DNA of 45,008 nt from Chryseobacterium rhizosphaerae (lineage in GTDB: Bacteria; Bacteroidota; Bacteroidia; Flavobacteriales; Weeksellaceae). The notes beneath the pieces are model-generated. The model had not been told where the DNA came from. It was given only the letters and a program-made list of their open reading frames with translations, and made no database searches. The stretch's first letter is position 1. Each line of letters begins with the position of its first letter. This document shows positions 23,255-31,465 of the stretch, one piece after another. Location of the stretch: the NCBI RefSeq assembly GCF_003385455.1, contig NZ_QNUF01000036.1, positions 1 through 45,008 of the forward strand, in the 5' to 3' direction. The translations under genes and the position numbers were made by a program.

Positions 23255-24043
23255 TTATGGTTTAAACTCCTGATACTGATTTTTAAATTTTCTATAGCTC
23301 TGTTCTTCAATATTGAATTCTCCATACCATACATAATCGAAGATATGGGCAAGATTTGAAAATTCATTTTTCAGATGCGGAGCTTTTAACTCCATTGTAT
23401 AATCTTTATTCGTTTTTTCAGGATTCCAATTGATCAGTTTTTTATCACTTAATTTTTTAAGAATAAATAAGAACTGATAACGCACCGCAGAACGGTAATC
23501 TCCTGCATGTTCAAACTTTGCAATGCTTTCAGGAAAATTAATCTCATGGATATTTTCATGAAGCTCTTCAACATTAATATTTATTTTTTTATTCTTTCTG
23601 CCAAAAATAAAGCTTCCGTCTTTTCCGAGCATATATCTGATGATAAAGTAGAGAAGAAACCCTACCAGGATAATGGCAAATAAACGGATGAGAACCGTTG
23701 TCAGTTCCGCAGATTTGGAAAGAGCTGTTTCTCCAAAAATACTCTGTAAAAGCTGTCCAACTTTTCTCATTAGCTTCTGCCAGAAAGATTCTCTTGGTTT
23801 CGTTACAGAATAATCATATTCTTTACCTTTATATCTTTCAGGGATATTCTCTTTGAACTCCTTTGAATACACCCTATTTTCAGATACCGGATTTTTCATC
23901 AATACAGAATCTGCACGCAGCATACTGTGGTAATGACTTGTGCTCAAAGAATCACCCAAATAATCATCCACGGGATTATTCTCCTGAGCATTAACCAATT
24001 CCAGGGACAGAAAAAACAGTATGAAAAACAAAAATTTATTCAT
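23255..24043 (-). CDS. DUF4129-type membrane protein
   Basis: A 262-residue protein with an N-terminal signal-like segment (1-19, ending in LVNAQ). A periplasmic stretch follows with YDYSVTKPRESFWQKL, then one transmembrane helix near residues 115-140. The soluble C-terminal DUF4129 region contains FEHAGDYRSAVRYQFLFILKKL, typical of the family. Its start overlaps the end of the upstream membrane gene by 8 bases. DUF4129 genes commonly accompany MoxR and DUF58 genes. No catalytic motif is visible. Confidence 0.78.
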   Translation of the reverse strand: MNKFLFFILFFLSLELVNAQENNPVDDYLGDSLSTSHYHSMLRADSVLMKNPVSENRVYSKEFKENIPERYKGKEYDYSVTKPRESFWQKLMRKVGQLLQSIFGETALSKSAELTTVLIRLFAIILVGFLLYFIIRYMLGKDGSFIFGRKNKKININVEELHENIHEINFPESIAKFEHAGDYRSAVRYQFLFILKKLSDKKLINWNPEKTNKDYTMELKAPHLKNEFSNLAHIFDYVWYGEFNIEEQSYRKFKNQYQEFKP

Positions 24044-24998
24044 GACTACCTATCGTGTCTATTTCTTCAAGTTCTACTTTTTGATGAAGATCTGTTCTGC
24101 TATCATAATACATCAATCCTCCATTGATATACATCAGATTGGAAAGAAAGAATGAGAGAAGCATTGAAATACCATAAAATACAAAAAAAGCGATACCTAA
24201 CGCCCCGGTAAAAGGATTTTGTTCAAAGTTTGCATCCGGAGCAGTAGTAAGGATTGATCCGTAAAAAAATATCATCGGGATATAGGTAAAAAATGAAGCG
24301 ACAATAGAAATAATAATAACCATCACAAACGCCGCTCCCCAATACTTCCAGTATGGAGATTTTTCACTTCCGTTCGGATAGGAAAACTGTGCCCTCATCG
24401 AGTAGCTCAAACTTTCAAAAAAACCTCTGGACGAATTAAAATAATCATACATCAGAAATGTAGTGACATTAAATATCGTGGGATACACAAGAAATATAAG
24501 AAAAAAACCAATTACAACGAATATCAGGAGATAGGAAAACCCAATCACAAACATAGCCAGCGGTGCTACAATAAAAATAATTCCAAGACAGAGCTTCGCT
24601 ATTTTTCCAGCATTATTTTTAAAGTCACTCAGAATTTCATCTGTTTTTATATGTTCCGCCCCCTGTGCAATTCTCTTCATATAGAAAACAGGAAACAGAT
24701 AATTGACGATGGCCAGAATCATAAAAAGTAAAAATGTAAGTAATCCCACAGCAATCAGCATTCCTCCATTTTCTGAAAAATATTGCTCAAAATAGTAGGT
24801 ATCACCACCAAGATTGGATCCGAAAAGCTGGGAAAAAAGCTCTTTATATCCGAAAACCACCACAGTTACCATGAGAATTAACAATAAACCATTGATCAAA
24901 AGATAACTTTTGAAATAGTTTTTCCCATATAACTTGAAAAAATTGAAACTGTCACTTATAAAAGTTCCAAAATCTCTTTTTTTATAAAACTGTATCAT
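24036..24998 (-). CDS. Polytopic membrane protein of the MoxR-type cluster
   Basis: A 320-residue integral membrane protein with about six hydrophobic segments. A longer frame opens at 25067, but the start at 24998 (MIQFYKKRDF) gives a cleaner N-terminus and still overlaps the SpoIIM-like gene by 17 bases. The amphipathic N-terminal part (GTFISDSFNFFKLYGKNYFK) resembles the start of other Bacteroidota membrane proteins with a DUF4013-like or glycerophosphodiester-phosphodiesterase membrane-domain organisation. No catalytic motif is visible. Its tight overlaps on both sides indicate translational coupling within the cluster. Confidence 0.65.
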   Translation of the reverse strand: MIQFYKKRDFGTFISDSFNFFKLYGKNYFKSYLLINGLLLILMVTVVVFGYKELFSQLFGSNLGGDTYYFEQYFSENGGMLIAVGLLTFLLFMILAIVNYLFPVFYMKRIAQGAEHIKTDEILSDFKNNAGKIAKLCLGIIFIVAPLAMFVIGFSYLLIFVVIGFFLIFLVYPTIFNVTTFLMYDYFNSSRGFFESLSYSMRAQFSYPNGSEKSPYWKYWGAAFVMVIIISIVASFFTYIPMIFFYGSILTTAPDANFEQNPFTGALGIAFFVFYGISMLLSFFLSNLMYINGGLMYYDSRTDLHQKVELEEIDTIGSHE

Positions 24999-25965
24999 TG
25001 ATTTGGTTATTAATTTTTTTATTGACAATTGATGGATATACAAAATAGTAAAACCCAATAATTGCAAGTGAACTGAAAATAATGACTATGTTTAAAGCCA
25101 AAGGCATTTTCAAAGCATGTCTTGTCACATATCCTTCAATAATTCCTGCACAAATAGTGAATGGAATGGTACTCAAAAATATTTTAAATGAATCTTTAAA
25201 TCCCCTCTTAAAAGAATTAAACCTTGAAAAAGTTCCGGGAAACAAAATAGAAGCGCCCAAAATCAATCCACACATGGCTTCTACCACCATAGCAAAAATT
25301 TCAAAGACTCCATGGAGCCATATTCCCCGTGCACTCTCTTTCAGAGCTCCATACTCGTAGAAAAAATACTGAAAAGAACCCAGCATGACACTGTTGGAAA
25401 GAAGGGCAAACAAGGTTCCCACTCCTCCTGCAATACCATACATGTATAATTTGGCGCCTACCTGGATGTTATTAAAGATAATTCCTATAGTACTTCCCCA
25501 TGTAGACCCGCTTTGATAGATTCCTACAGCATTATTGTTTTTTATATTTTCAATAGTTTCATTTACGTAGCTTTCTCCAAGAATAATATTTGCGAAATCT
25601 TTATCATAGATAGCAGAAAGCACACCTATCGAAGTAAACAAAATAAAAAAAAGAAAAGCATACATCAGGTATCTTCTATACTGATAAACCAATAATGGAA
25701 CTTCTGTCCGGAAAAAGTAAATCAACCGGTTCTCTTCTACTCTTTTTGTTTTATAAATTTTCTGAAAAATCTGAGAAGACAAGTGGTTTAAATAAACGGT
25801 TGTATTGCTTTTGGGATAGTACGTCTGTGCAAAAGACAGGTCATTGATCAAATTAATATACAATGAAGACAGGTCATCAGGATTTTTTTTAATTTTTCCT
25901 TGAATAACCTGTTCTATTCCCAACCATTTTTCTTTATTTTGTTTAATGAAATAAACTTCTCTCAT
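24982..25965 (-). CDS. SpoIIM-like (stage II sporulation protein M family) membrane protein
   Basis: A 327-residue inner-membrane protein of the SpoIIM/DUF95 family. The organism is not a spore former, so a role other than engulfment is expected. The N-terminal 100 residues are soluble and start with REVYFIKQNKEKWLGIEQ. Hydrophobic segments follow from about residue 105. GIYQSGSTWGSTIGIIFNNI and GIWLHGVFEIFAMVVEAMCGL correspond to the family core. It is the first gene of the minus-strand cluster and lies only 28 bases from the divergent RDD gene, so the promoters must sit within or extremely close to the coding starts. Confidence 0.85.
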   Translation of the reverse strand: MREVYFIKQNKEKWLGIEQVIQGKIKKNPDDLSSLYINLINDLSFAQTYYPKSNTTVYLNHLSSQIFQKIYKTKRVEENRLIYFFRTEVPLLVYQYRRYLMYAFLFFILFTSIGVLSAIYDKDFANIILGESYVNETIENIKNNNAVGIYQSGSTWGSTIGIIFNNIQVGAKLYMYGIAGGVGTLFALLSNSVMLGSFQYFFYEYGALKESARGIWLHGVFEIFAMVVEAMCGLILGASILFPGTFSRFNSFKRGFKDSFKIFLSTIPFTICAGIIEGYVTRHALKMPLALNIVIIFSSLAIIGFYYFVYPSIVNKKINNQINDTVL

Positions 25966-25993
25966 AATTGTAAAGGCTAAAATAATAAAAATT

Positions 25994-26743
25994 ATGTCTC
26001 AAATTGCGATAAATACTTCACAAAATGTAAATATTAACTTCAATACGGCCAGTGTAGGAGAAAGAATGCTTGCATTTATTATTGACCTTTTGATAAGGGT
26101 TGCTTTTGTTGTTATCGTATTTTATACTTTTTTTAATATTTTGGATTTGGGATACCTATTGAGTGGCCTCGATCAATGGTCTGTAATGGCCGTTTATATT
26201 GTGCTTACATTTCCAACTTACATTTATCCTGTTGTGTTTGAGAGTTTAACGGAAGGTCAGACTCCGGGTAAAAAACTGATGAAAATAAGAGTGGTAAAGA
26301 TTGATGGTTATCAGGCCAGCTTTGGAGATTATATGATCCGGTGGGTTTTCAGGCTCGTTGATGTGTCTTTTGCAGGAGTAGTAGGTTTGGTTTCCATGAT
26401 TATCACTAAAAACAATCAGCGCCTGGGAGATATCGCTTCCGGAACAGCAGTGATTTCTTTAAAAAACAATATTAATATCTCTCATACTATTCTCGAAAAT
26501 ATTCACGAGGATTACATTCCTTCTTTTCCTCAGGTTATTGCATTAAGTGATAACGATATGAGAATTATTAAAGACAATTATACCAAGGCATTGAAAATAG
26601 ATGACCGTCAGATCATCACTAAGCTTTCCAATAAAATCAAAAGTATTTTAAAACTGGAAATAGATGCTACCCAAATGACGGAAAGACAATTTATTAATGT
26701 AATTATTAAAGATTACAACTACTACACCGGGAAAGATACTTAA
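25994..26743 (+). CDS. RDD-family membrane protein
   Basis: A 249-residue protein with an N-terminal RDD domain (about 20-155). The first helix carries the family's Arg and Asp residues in GERMLAFIIDLLIRVAF. The second helix region is followed by EGQTPGKKLMKIRVV, and the third contains IRWVFRLVDVSFAGVVG. A soluble helical tail of about 90 residues follows. RDD proteins have been proposed as transporters or exchangers in some bacteria, but the role here is not known. Divergent from the SpoIIM-like gene, with only 28 bases between them. In Bacteroidota and Actinobacteria this gene is often part of the same MoxR-type neighbourhood. Confidence 0.88.
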   Translation: MSQIAINTSQNVNINFNTASVGERMLAFIIDLLIRVAFVVIVFYTFFNILDLGYLLSGLDQWSVMAVYIVLTFPTYIYPVVFESLTEGQTPGKKLMKIRVVKIDGYQASFGDYMIRWVFRLVDVSFAGVVGLVSMIITKNNQRLGDIASGTAVISLKNNINISHTILENIHEDYIPSFPQVIALSDNDMRIIKDNYTKALKIDDRQIITKLSNKIKSILKLEIDATQMTERQFINVIIKDYNYYTGKDT

Positions 26744-26828
26744 CAATACGGCAATCATTAATTTGCATCTTAAGGGAATGATCAATTTGGAAATATCCTG
26801 TAAAAATTCAGGACAGAGATTATTTTAC

Positions 26829-26867
26829 GATTACCCATTACTTATCATCCATTACCCATACTACCCA
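26829..26867. repeat. ATTACCCATTACTTATCATCC low-complexity spacer
   Basis: ATTACCCAT and CATTACCCATACTACCC words lie in the spacer between the RDD and GNAT genes. They resemble the complement of the 7-base repeat at 354-402 and the spacer at 37151-37177. Confidence 0.5.
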
Positions 26868-26908
26868 GTGGTGCAATTTTTGTATCTTTAGTCATAAAGC
26901 CTTACATC

Positions 26909-27199
26909 ATGAATTTTGAAAACAATAAATCCGGAAACGGCGGAGTGCTTACTTTAAACAATGAAATAAAGGAAGTAGGAAGACTTACGTATACCATTTT
27001 CCCTGAAGATCATAAACTGATTATTTCTTTCGTATTGGTTCACCCTGAATTTGAAGGAAGAGGAATGGGGAAATATCTGGTAGAAGAAGCCATCAAGTTT
27101 GCCAGAGAAAATAGCTGGCAAGTATACCCCCACTGTTCGTATGCAAGATCAGTAATGATGAGAATGAATGATGTAGATGATATTCTATTAAAGAATTAA
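26909..27199 (+). CDS. Small GNAT acetyltransferase (YjdJ-type)
   Basis: A 96-residue minimal GNAT-like protein of the COG2388/YjdJ type. The acetyl-CoA pyrophosphate loop is visible as VHPEFEGRGMGKYLVEEA, followed by FARENSWQVYPHCSYARSVM, which is characteristic of this short family. The acceptor is unknown. A TATCTTTA box at 26883-26890 could be its -7 element. The last 12 bases overlap, tail to tail, the end of the glycosyltransferase gene on the other strand. Confidence 0.82.
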   Translation: MNFENNKSGNGGVLTLNNEIKEVGRLTYTIFPEDHKLIISFVLVHPEFEGRGMGKYLVEEAIKFARENSWQVYPHCSYARSVMMRMNDVDDILLKN

Positions 27200-28159
27200 A
27201 ACATCATTCAGCAGAATATCCTCAATATCGTTTGGGTAGTGTACTTCTAAATGATGATCAGAAGCTACCCATTCCATAATTTCCTGTAGGTTTAAAACTT
27301 TAGAATTAGGAATTCCCATTTTATCTAAAGCACAGGCATTACATTCCTGCTCATATTGATTGTGAATAGGGATTACGAATAGTTTTTTATCCATAAAAAG
27401 GGCTTCAGCCGGAGTTTCAAAACCTGCATTGCATAGAATTCCCTCGCAGCCTTCAAAATATTTCAGATACTGGCTTTCGTCTATTGGAAATACTTCAACG
27501 TTTTTTACTTTAACCTGTACCTTGCTATATTTTGAAAACACCTTCCACTCTACAGGAATTTTTCTGAGAACTTTAATAATATTTTCATCCGCAAAACTGG
27601 GAAGATAAACCAAATAATATCCCTGTTTGTAAGGATTCAGGTTTCTGATTTTCTTTCTGATAACCGGTTTCTTGATTTGCGGGTGATAGTTTTCAAAATG
27701 AAAACCTATCTTTCTTTCACTGGGAACATAATATTTCAGGATCATTTCTCCCAGAAAATCTTTCTTTTCAGGCTTTGGGGTTTCCGCAAAACTCATTGAT
27801 GCCTGATGACTCAGCTCTATCATGGGTAACTTCTTTAATTTGGAAGCCCATCCCGTTAGAGGTTCATAGTCATTGATGATTAAATCATATTTAGAAAGCT
27901 CCAGTTCTTTTATTGTTTTGACTGCCTCCAGAAATTTATTCTCGGTAAACGTTTTGCGATAGGATAAACCACCTGTTTTGTTATAAAGCAGAGAAATGCC
28001 TCTGTATTGGAAGTTGATGTCAAAATCAGCCTTTAATTGCGATTGATGACCACTAATGAGTGTATCTACCGAAGCATATTTTTTAAGAATAGGAATTATT
28101 TCCTGCGCCCTGGCCACATGACCATTTCCGGTTCCTTGAAATGCATACAAAACTTTCAT
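27188..28159 (-). CDS. Glycosyltransferase of the MJ1255/TIGR00661 type
   Basis: A 323-residue GT-B-like glycosyltransferase. The N-terminus YAFQGTGNGHVARAQEII is the typical first loop of this group, and the C-terminal half has GILCNAGFETPAEALFMDKKLFVIPI, the nucleotide-sugar binding region shared with MurG-like enzymes. Donor and acceptor are unknown. The ATG follows the stop codon of the metallophosphatase gene with no intervening base. The pairing suggests a glycolipid or lipid-A-like pathway at the inner membrane (inference). Confidence 0.82.
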   Translation of the reverse strand: MKVLYAFQGTGNGHVARAQEIIPILKKYASVDTLISGHQSQLKADFDINFQYRGISLLYNKTGGLSYRKTFTENKFLEAVKTIKELELSKYDLIINDYEPLTGWASKLKKLPMIELSHQASMSFAETPKPEKKDFLGEMILKYYVPSERKIGFHFENYHPQIKKPVIRKKIRNLNPYKQGYYLVYLPSFADENIIKVLRKIPVEWKVFSKYSKVQVKVKNVEVFPIDESQYLKYFEGCEGILCNAGFETPAEALFMDKKLFVIPIHNQYEQECNACALDKMGIPNSKVLNLQEIMEWVASDHHLEVHYPNDIEDILLNDVLIL

Positions 28160-28984
28160 TTAGGTGAAATTGGTTACGATTTTTAAAAGGTCAGAGTTAT
28201 CCATCTCCTGAATTTCTTCAGCTTCATCATCTTTCAGCAGATGTTTATGCTCGTCGTAGTAAAAGATACTCCATTTTTTCTGATTATATTCCAATGCAGA
28301 TAAATTTTCTATCCAATCACCGGAATTCAGATAGGTACAGGATCCTTTTTTAGTAACAACTTCACGAATCTGAGGCTGATGAATATGACCACAGACCACA
28401 TAGTCGTAATGATTATCTATAGCCAGTTCAGAAGCGGTAAGCTCAAAATCTCCGATATACTTTATCGCTTTTTTCACATTATTTTTGATTTTTTTTGAAA
28501 ATGAATATTTTTCTTTACCCATTTTTTCTAAAAACCAATTGACAACGTTATTGATGATAATTAAAAGATCGTATCCTTTTCCTCCAAGCTTGGCAATCCA
28601 TTTGGAATGTTGGACTGATGCATCGAAAACATCACCATGAAAGATCCAGGTTTTTTTTTGGTCAATTTCCAGGCAGATTTTATTGCAGACCTTAAGTTTT
28701 CCTAATTCAAAATCAGTAAACTTGCGGAACATTTCATCATGATTGCCTGTAATATAATAGACATCTGTGTCTTTGGTAGCAAATGAAAGGATTTTTCTGA
28801 TCACTTTCAAATGAGGTTTAGGGAAGTAAGACTTTTTGAATTGCCAGATATCAATGATATCACCATTCAAAACTAGCGTTTCGGGTTGGATAGAATTGAG
28901 ATATCTCAACAATTCCTTAGCCTTACATCCATAAGTTCCCAAATGAACATCCGATATAACTACTAATTCAACGTTTCTTTTCAT
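28160..28984 (-). CDS. LpxH-like metallophosphatase (UDP-2,3-diacylglucosamine diphosphatase family)
   Basis: A 274-residue calcineurin-type phosphoesterase of the COG2908 group. The metal ligands appear in order as SDVHLG, LNGDIIDIW, ITGNHDEM, IFHGDVFD and VVCGHIHQP, the complete set for a di-metal site. Authentic LpxH hydrolyses UDP-2,3-diacylglucosamine in lipid A synthesis, but this longer form may act on another pyrophosphate or phosphate. I chose the ATG at 28984 rather than the upstream TTG at 28996, because MKRNVELVVISD is a compact start. It is directly joined to the downstream glycosyltransferase gene. Confidence 0.85.
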   Translation of the reverse strand: MKRNVELVVISDVHLGTYGCKAKELLRYLNSIQPETLVLNGDIIDIWQFKKSYFPKPHLKVIRKILSFATKDTDVYYITGNHDEMFRKFTDFELGKLKVCNKICLEIDQKKTWIFHGDVFDASVQHSKWIAKLGGKGYDLLIIINNVVNWFLEKMGKEKYSFSKKIKNNVKKAIKYIGDFELTASELAIDNHYDYVVCGHIHQPQIREVVTKKGSCTYLNSGDWIENLSALEYNQKKWSIFYYDEHKHLLKDDEAEEIQEMDNSDLLKIVTNFT

Positions 28985-29041
28985 AGTTTTATACAAAGAA
29001 ACTAATTGAAAGTTAACTGTATATGAATGCTATATTATTTT

Positions 29042-29782
29042 TTATAAAGAGTTCATCAGCTCTTCGGTCATTTCCATATTATGGTAAATGTTCTGCACAT
29101 CATCATCCTCTTCGAAACGGTCAAGCATCTTCATATTGGCTTTGAACTGCTCTTCGTTTACTTCTTTTGTATTGTTTGGAATTCTCTGAAGTTCTGCACT
29201 TTTAGCTTCAATTCCAAGTTCATCCAACTTATGAGATAAAGAACCGAAATCTTCAAACGCTGTTGTAATCATTACTTCATCTTCATCTTTTTCTACATCT
29301 TCAGCTCCCCCATCGATCATTTCCATTTCGAAATCATCCCAGTCCATTTTCACTTGAGCCAGATCAAGGGTAAAGATTCCTTTTCTGTCGAAAATGAAAG
29401 CTAATTCACCATTCTTCCCAAGGTTTCCGTCAAACTTATTGAAAATAGCTCTAACATTAGCTACCGTTCTGGTTGTATTATTTGTAGTACATTCTACAAA
29501 GAAAGCAACTCCTCCTTGTCCGTAACCTTCGTAAGTGATCTCCTCATAGTTTTCAGCATCAGCACCACTTGCTTTTTTAATAGCTCTCTCTACATTATCT
29601 TTAGGCATATTAGCCCCTTTAGCATTCTGGATACATCTTCTTAAGGCCGGATTAGCCTCAGGGTCTGTTCCACCTGCTTTTACAGCCAGTGCAATATCTT
29701 TACCTATTTTGGAGAATGTTTTGGCCATCTTATCCCATCTGGCCATTTTAGAAGCTTTTCTATATTCAAATGCTCTTCCCAT
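29042..29782 (-). CDS. YebC/PmpR/TACO1-family protein
   Basis: A 246-residue member of the YebC family, annotated as a transcriptional regulator. More recent work on the family points to a role in translation of difficult peptide motifs. The start GRAFEYRKASKMARWDKMAK is the conserved N-terminus, and GANMPKDNVERAIKKASG and EGYGQGGVAFFVECTTNN are the central blocks. An acidic C-terminal domain follows. It stands alone, with the ompA-like terminator upstream and the phosphatase gene downstream. Confidence 0.95.
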   Translation of the reverse strand: MGRAFEYRKASKMARWDKMAKTFSKIGKDIALAVKAGGTDPEANPALRRCIQNAKGANMPKDNVERAIKKASGADAENYEEITYEGYGQGGVAFFVECTTNNTTRTVANVRAIFNKFDGNLGKNGELAFIFDRKGIFTLDLAQVKMDWDDFEMEMIDGGAEDVEKDEDEVMITTAFEDFGSLSHKLDELGIEAKSAELQRIPNNTKEVNEEQFKANMKMLDRFEEDDDVQNIYHNMEMTEELMNSL

Positions 29783-29821
29783 TTTAATTTTAAATTTTCA
29801 ACAAAATTAACTAAAAGTCAA

Positions 29822-29857
29822 CAAAAAAAAAATACCTCCAATCAAATTGGAGGTATT
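29822..29857 (-). terminator. Rho-independent terminator of the OmpA gene
   Basis: AATACCTCCAAT (29831-29842) pairs with ATTGGAGGTATT (29846-29857) around a 3-base loop, a perfect 12-bp stem. On the minus strand it is followed by a long T run (complement of 29823-29830). It lies 19 bases past the OmpA stop. Confidence 0.92.
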
Positions 29858-29876
29858 CATTATTTAGAAAAATTAA

Positions 29877-31388
29877 TTATTTTTTCTTTTTAGCTGGAGC
29901 TTTTTTCTTAGCTGGAGCTTTTTTAGCTTTTTTCACTACAGTCTTCTTCTCTACAACTTCTAGGTCAGACTTCTTAAGAGCGTCCCAAGCAGCACCATTT
30001 ACTGCTTCAACAACTACTTTTCTGTCAACCATTCTGTCAGCATCTGAAGCTTTAGCAGAAACTTTAGCATCTCTAGAACCAACACCAGTAGATTTCAACT
30101 GATTAGCGTTAACTCCTCTAGATTCAAGAGCACCCACTACAGAAGCAGCTCTTTCTCTTGAAAGTTTCAAGTTGTAAGCAGCAGCACCTTTAGCATCTGT
30201 GTGACCAGTTACTAAGAAAGTACCGTTAGAAGATTGCTTAATGATCTTAGCAGCGTCATCTAATTTACCATTAGATTCTGGTCTGATAGTAGCCTTGTTA
30301 AAGTTGAACAAGATTCCTTTAAGAGCACCAGTAGCTTCATCACTGATTACTTTTTCTGGCTTAGGACATCCGTTGTATTCTGGAAGACCTGGAACAGTAG
30401 GACAAGCATCATCTTTATCTAAGATACCGTCACCGTCTGTATCTGGCCAAGGACAACCGTTGTTTTCAGCAGGACCTGCTACAGTAGGACAAGCGTCATC
30501 TTTGTCGATTACACCGTCACCGTCTGTATCTGGCCAAGGACAACCATTGTTTTCAACTGGACCAGCAACATCTGGACATTGATCGTCTTTATCTGGAACT
30601 CCGTCACCGTCAGTATCAGGACATCCCTGGAATTCTGGTAAACCTGGAGTATCTGGACAAAGATCGTCTTTATCTAAGATACCATCCTTATCTCTATCTC
30701 TGTTTCCGAATCTAAATAAGATAGATGCAGAAGCTTGCCAGAAGTTAGCAACAGTAGATTTATCACCTGGAGTTGATACATAATCACCTTGGATACCAAG
30801 ACCGAAGTTCTTAGTTACCCAGAAGTTAGCACCAGCACCTGTAGCTACAGTAAAGTGGTTAGCTTTACCATTCTCGTTTCCATCTTTTCCGTTTGAAACA
30901 GTTTCGATTGGGTTACCGTTATCATCTACGCTTACTCTTGGGAAAGAAAGTGCAGTATAATCATGTCTAAGGTAGTTAGCACCAACTCTTAAATATGGAT
31001 CAAACCAAGATTCTTCGTTCCATAAAAGACCTGCAGCGTGAGCCTGGAAACCAAGACCTGTCATCAAGAAAAATTCTTTCCCCATGTTGAATCTTTTGTT
31101 TTCAACATTTCCAACAGAAGTTTGCCAGTCAATCACTAAACCTTTTCCAACGTTTCTAGCAACTGTTAACTTAGATAATGGAGGTGTAATAGAGAAGTTG
31201 TTCATATTGAACATACTCTTTGTCAAATTTTTAGCAGAGAACGTATTACCGAAGCTACTTCTTGCTGCTACATGGTTTTCTGCATGAGCACCAACTCCGA
31301 TTAACCACGGATTGTTGGTCGTCTGCGCGAAAACAGTAGAGGCTACAGTAAGCGCCAATGCTGAAATTCCTAATTTTAGATTTTTCAT
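29877..31388 (-). CDS. OmpA-family outer-membrane protein with TSP3 repeats and lysine-rich tail
   Basis: A 503-residue outer-membrane protein that probably ties the membrane to peptidoglycan. A signal peptide ends at VFAQ (about residue 22). A beta-barrel-like region runs to about 225 and ends in ILFRFG. Four thrombospondin type-3 calcium repeats follow (DGDGVPDKDDQCPD style, about 233-345). The OmpA domain (about 355-465) has VTGHTDAKG, NLKLSRERAASVV and the final DRKVVVE. The last 26 residues contain 13 lysines in KKAPAKKK units, like a histone H1 tail. That is unusual for a periplasmic end. It has a promoter-like site just upstream and a strong terminator, so it is monocistronic and probably abundant. 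Confidence 0.93.
   Translation of the reverse strand: MKNLKLGISALALTVASTVFAQTTNNPWLIGVGAHAENHVAARSSFGNTFSAKNLTKSMFNMNNFSITPPLSKLTVARNVGKGLVIDWQTSVGNVENKRFNMGKEFFLMTGLGFQAHAAGLLWNEESWFDPYLRVGANYLRHDYTALSFPRVSVDDNGNPIETVSNGKDGNENGKANHFTVATGAGANFWVTKNFGLGIQGDYVSTPGDKSTVANFWQASASILFRFGNRDRDKDGILDKDDLCPDTPGLPEFQGCPDTDGDGVPDKDDQCPDVAGPVENNGCPWPDTDGDGVIDKDDACPTVAGPAENNGCPWPDTDGDGILDKDDACPTVPGLPEYNGCPKPEKVISDEATGALKGILFNFNKATIRPESNGKLDDAAKIIKQSSNGTFLVTGHTDAKGAAAYNLKLSRERAASVVGALESRGVNANQLKSTGVGSRDAKVSAKASDADRMVDRKVVVEAVNGAAWDALKKSDLEVVEKKTVVKKAKKAPAKKKAPAKKKK
30427..30600. repeat. 87-bp tandem DNA repeat within the TSP3 region
   Basis: CCGTCACCGTCTGTATCTGG begins at 30427 and again at 30514, a period of 87 bases (29 codons). 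The first 50 or so bases of each unit are nearly identical at DNA level. More diverged units flank them. It encodes TSP3 units of the OmpA protein. Confidence 0.8.
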
Positions 31389-31417
31389 AGAATTAAATGA
31401 TTAAATAATTGATAATG

Positions 31418-31449
31418 CAAAATAAATATAATTTTTCTTTATATACAAA
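31418..31449 (-). promoter_or_regulatory. Putative OmpA-gene promoter
   Basis: On the minus strand TTTG (31446-31449) and TTATTTTG (31418-31425) are 20 bases apart. The second differs from TAnnTTTG at one position. The implied leader is about 26 bases. Confidence 0.5.
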
Positions 31450-31465
31450 GTTTTTCAAATGATTT

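Noticed and set aside
24999..25067. Upstream extension of the polytopic membrane gene
   Set aside because: It overlaps the SpoIIM-like gene by 86 bases and adds an atypical N-terminus. The ATG at 24998 gives a cleaner start with a 17-base overlap.
28985..28996. TTG start four codons upstream in the LpxH-like gene
   Set aside because: The ATG at 28984 directly precedes the conserved first strand, so the TTG is unnecessary.
30241..30582. A 113-codon plus-strand frame with internal repeats
   Set aside because: Its repeats mirror the TSP3 DNA repeats of the OmpA gene on the opposite strand.
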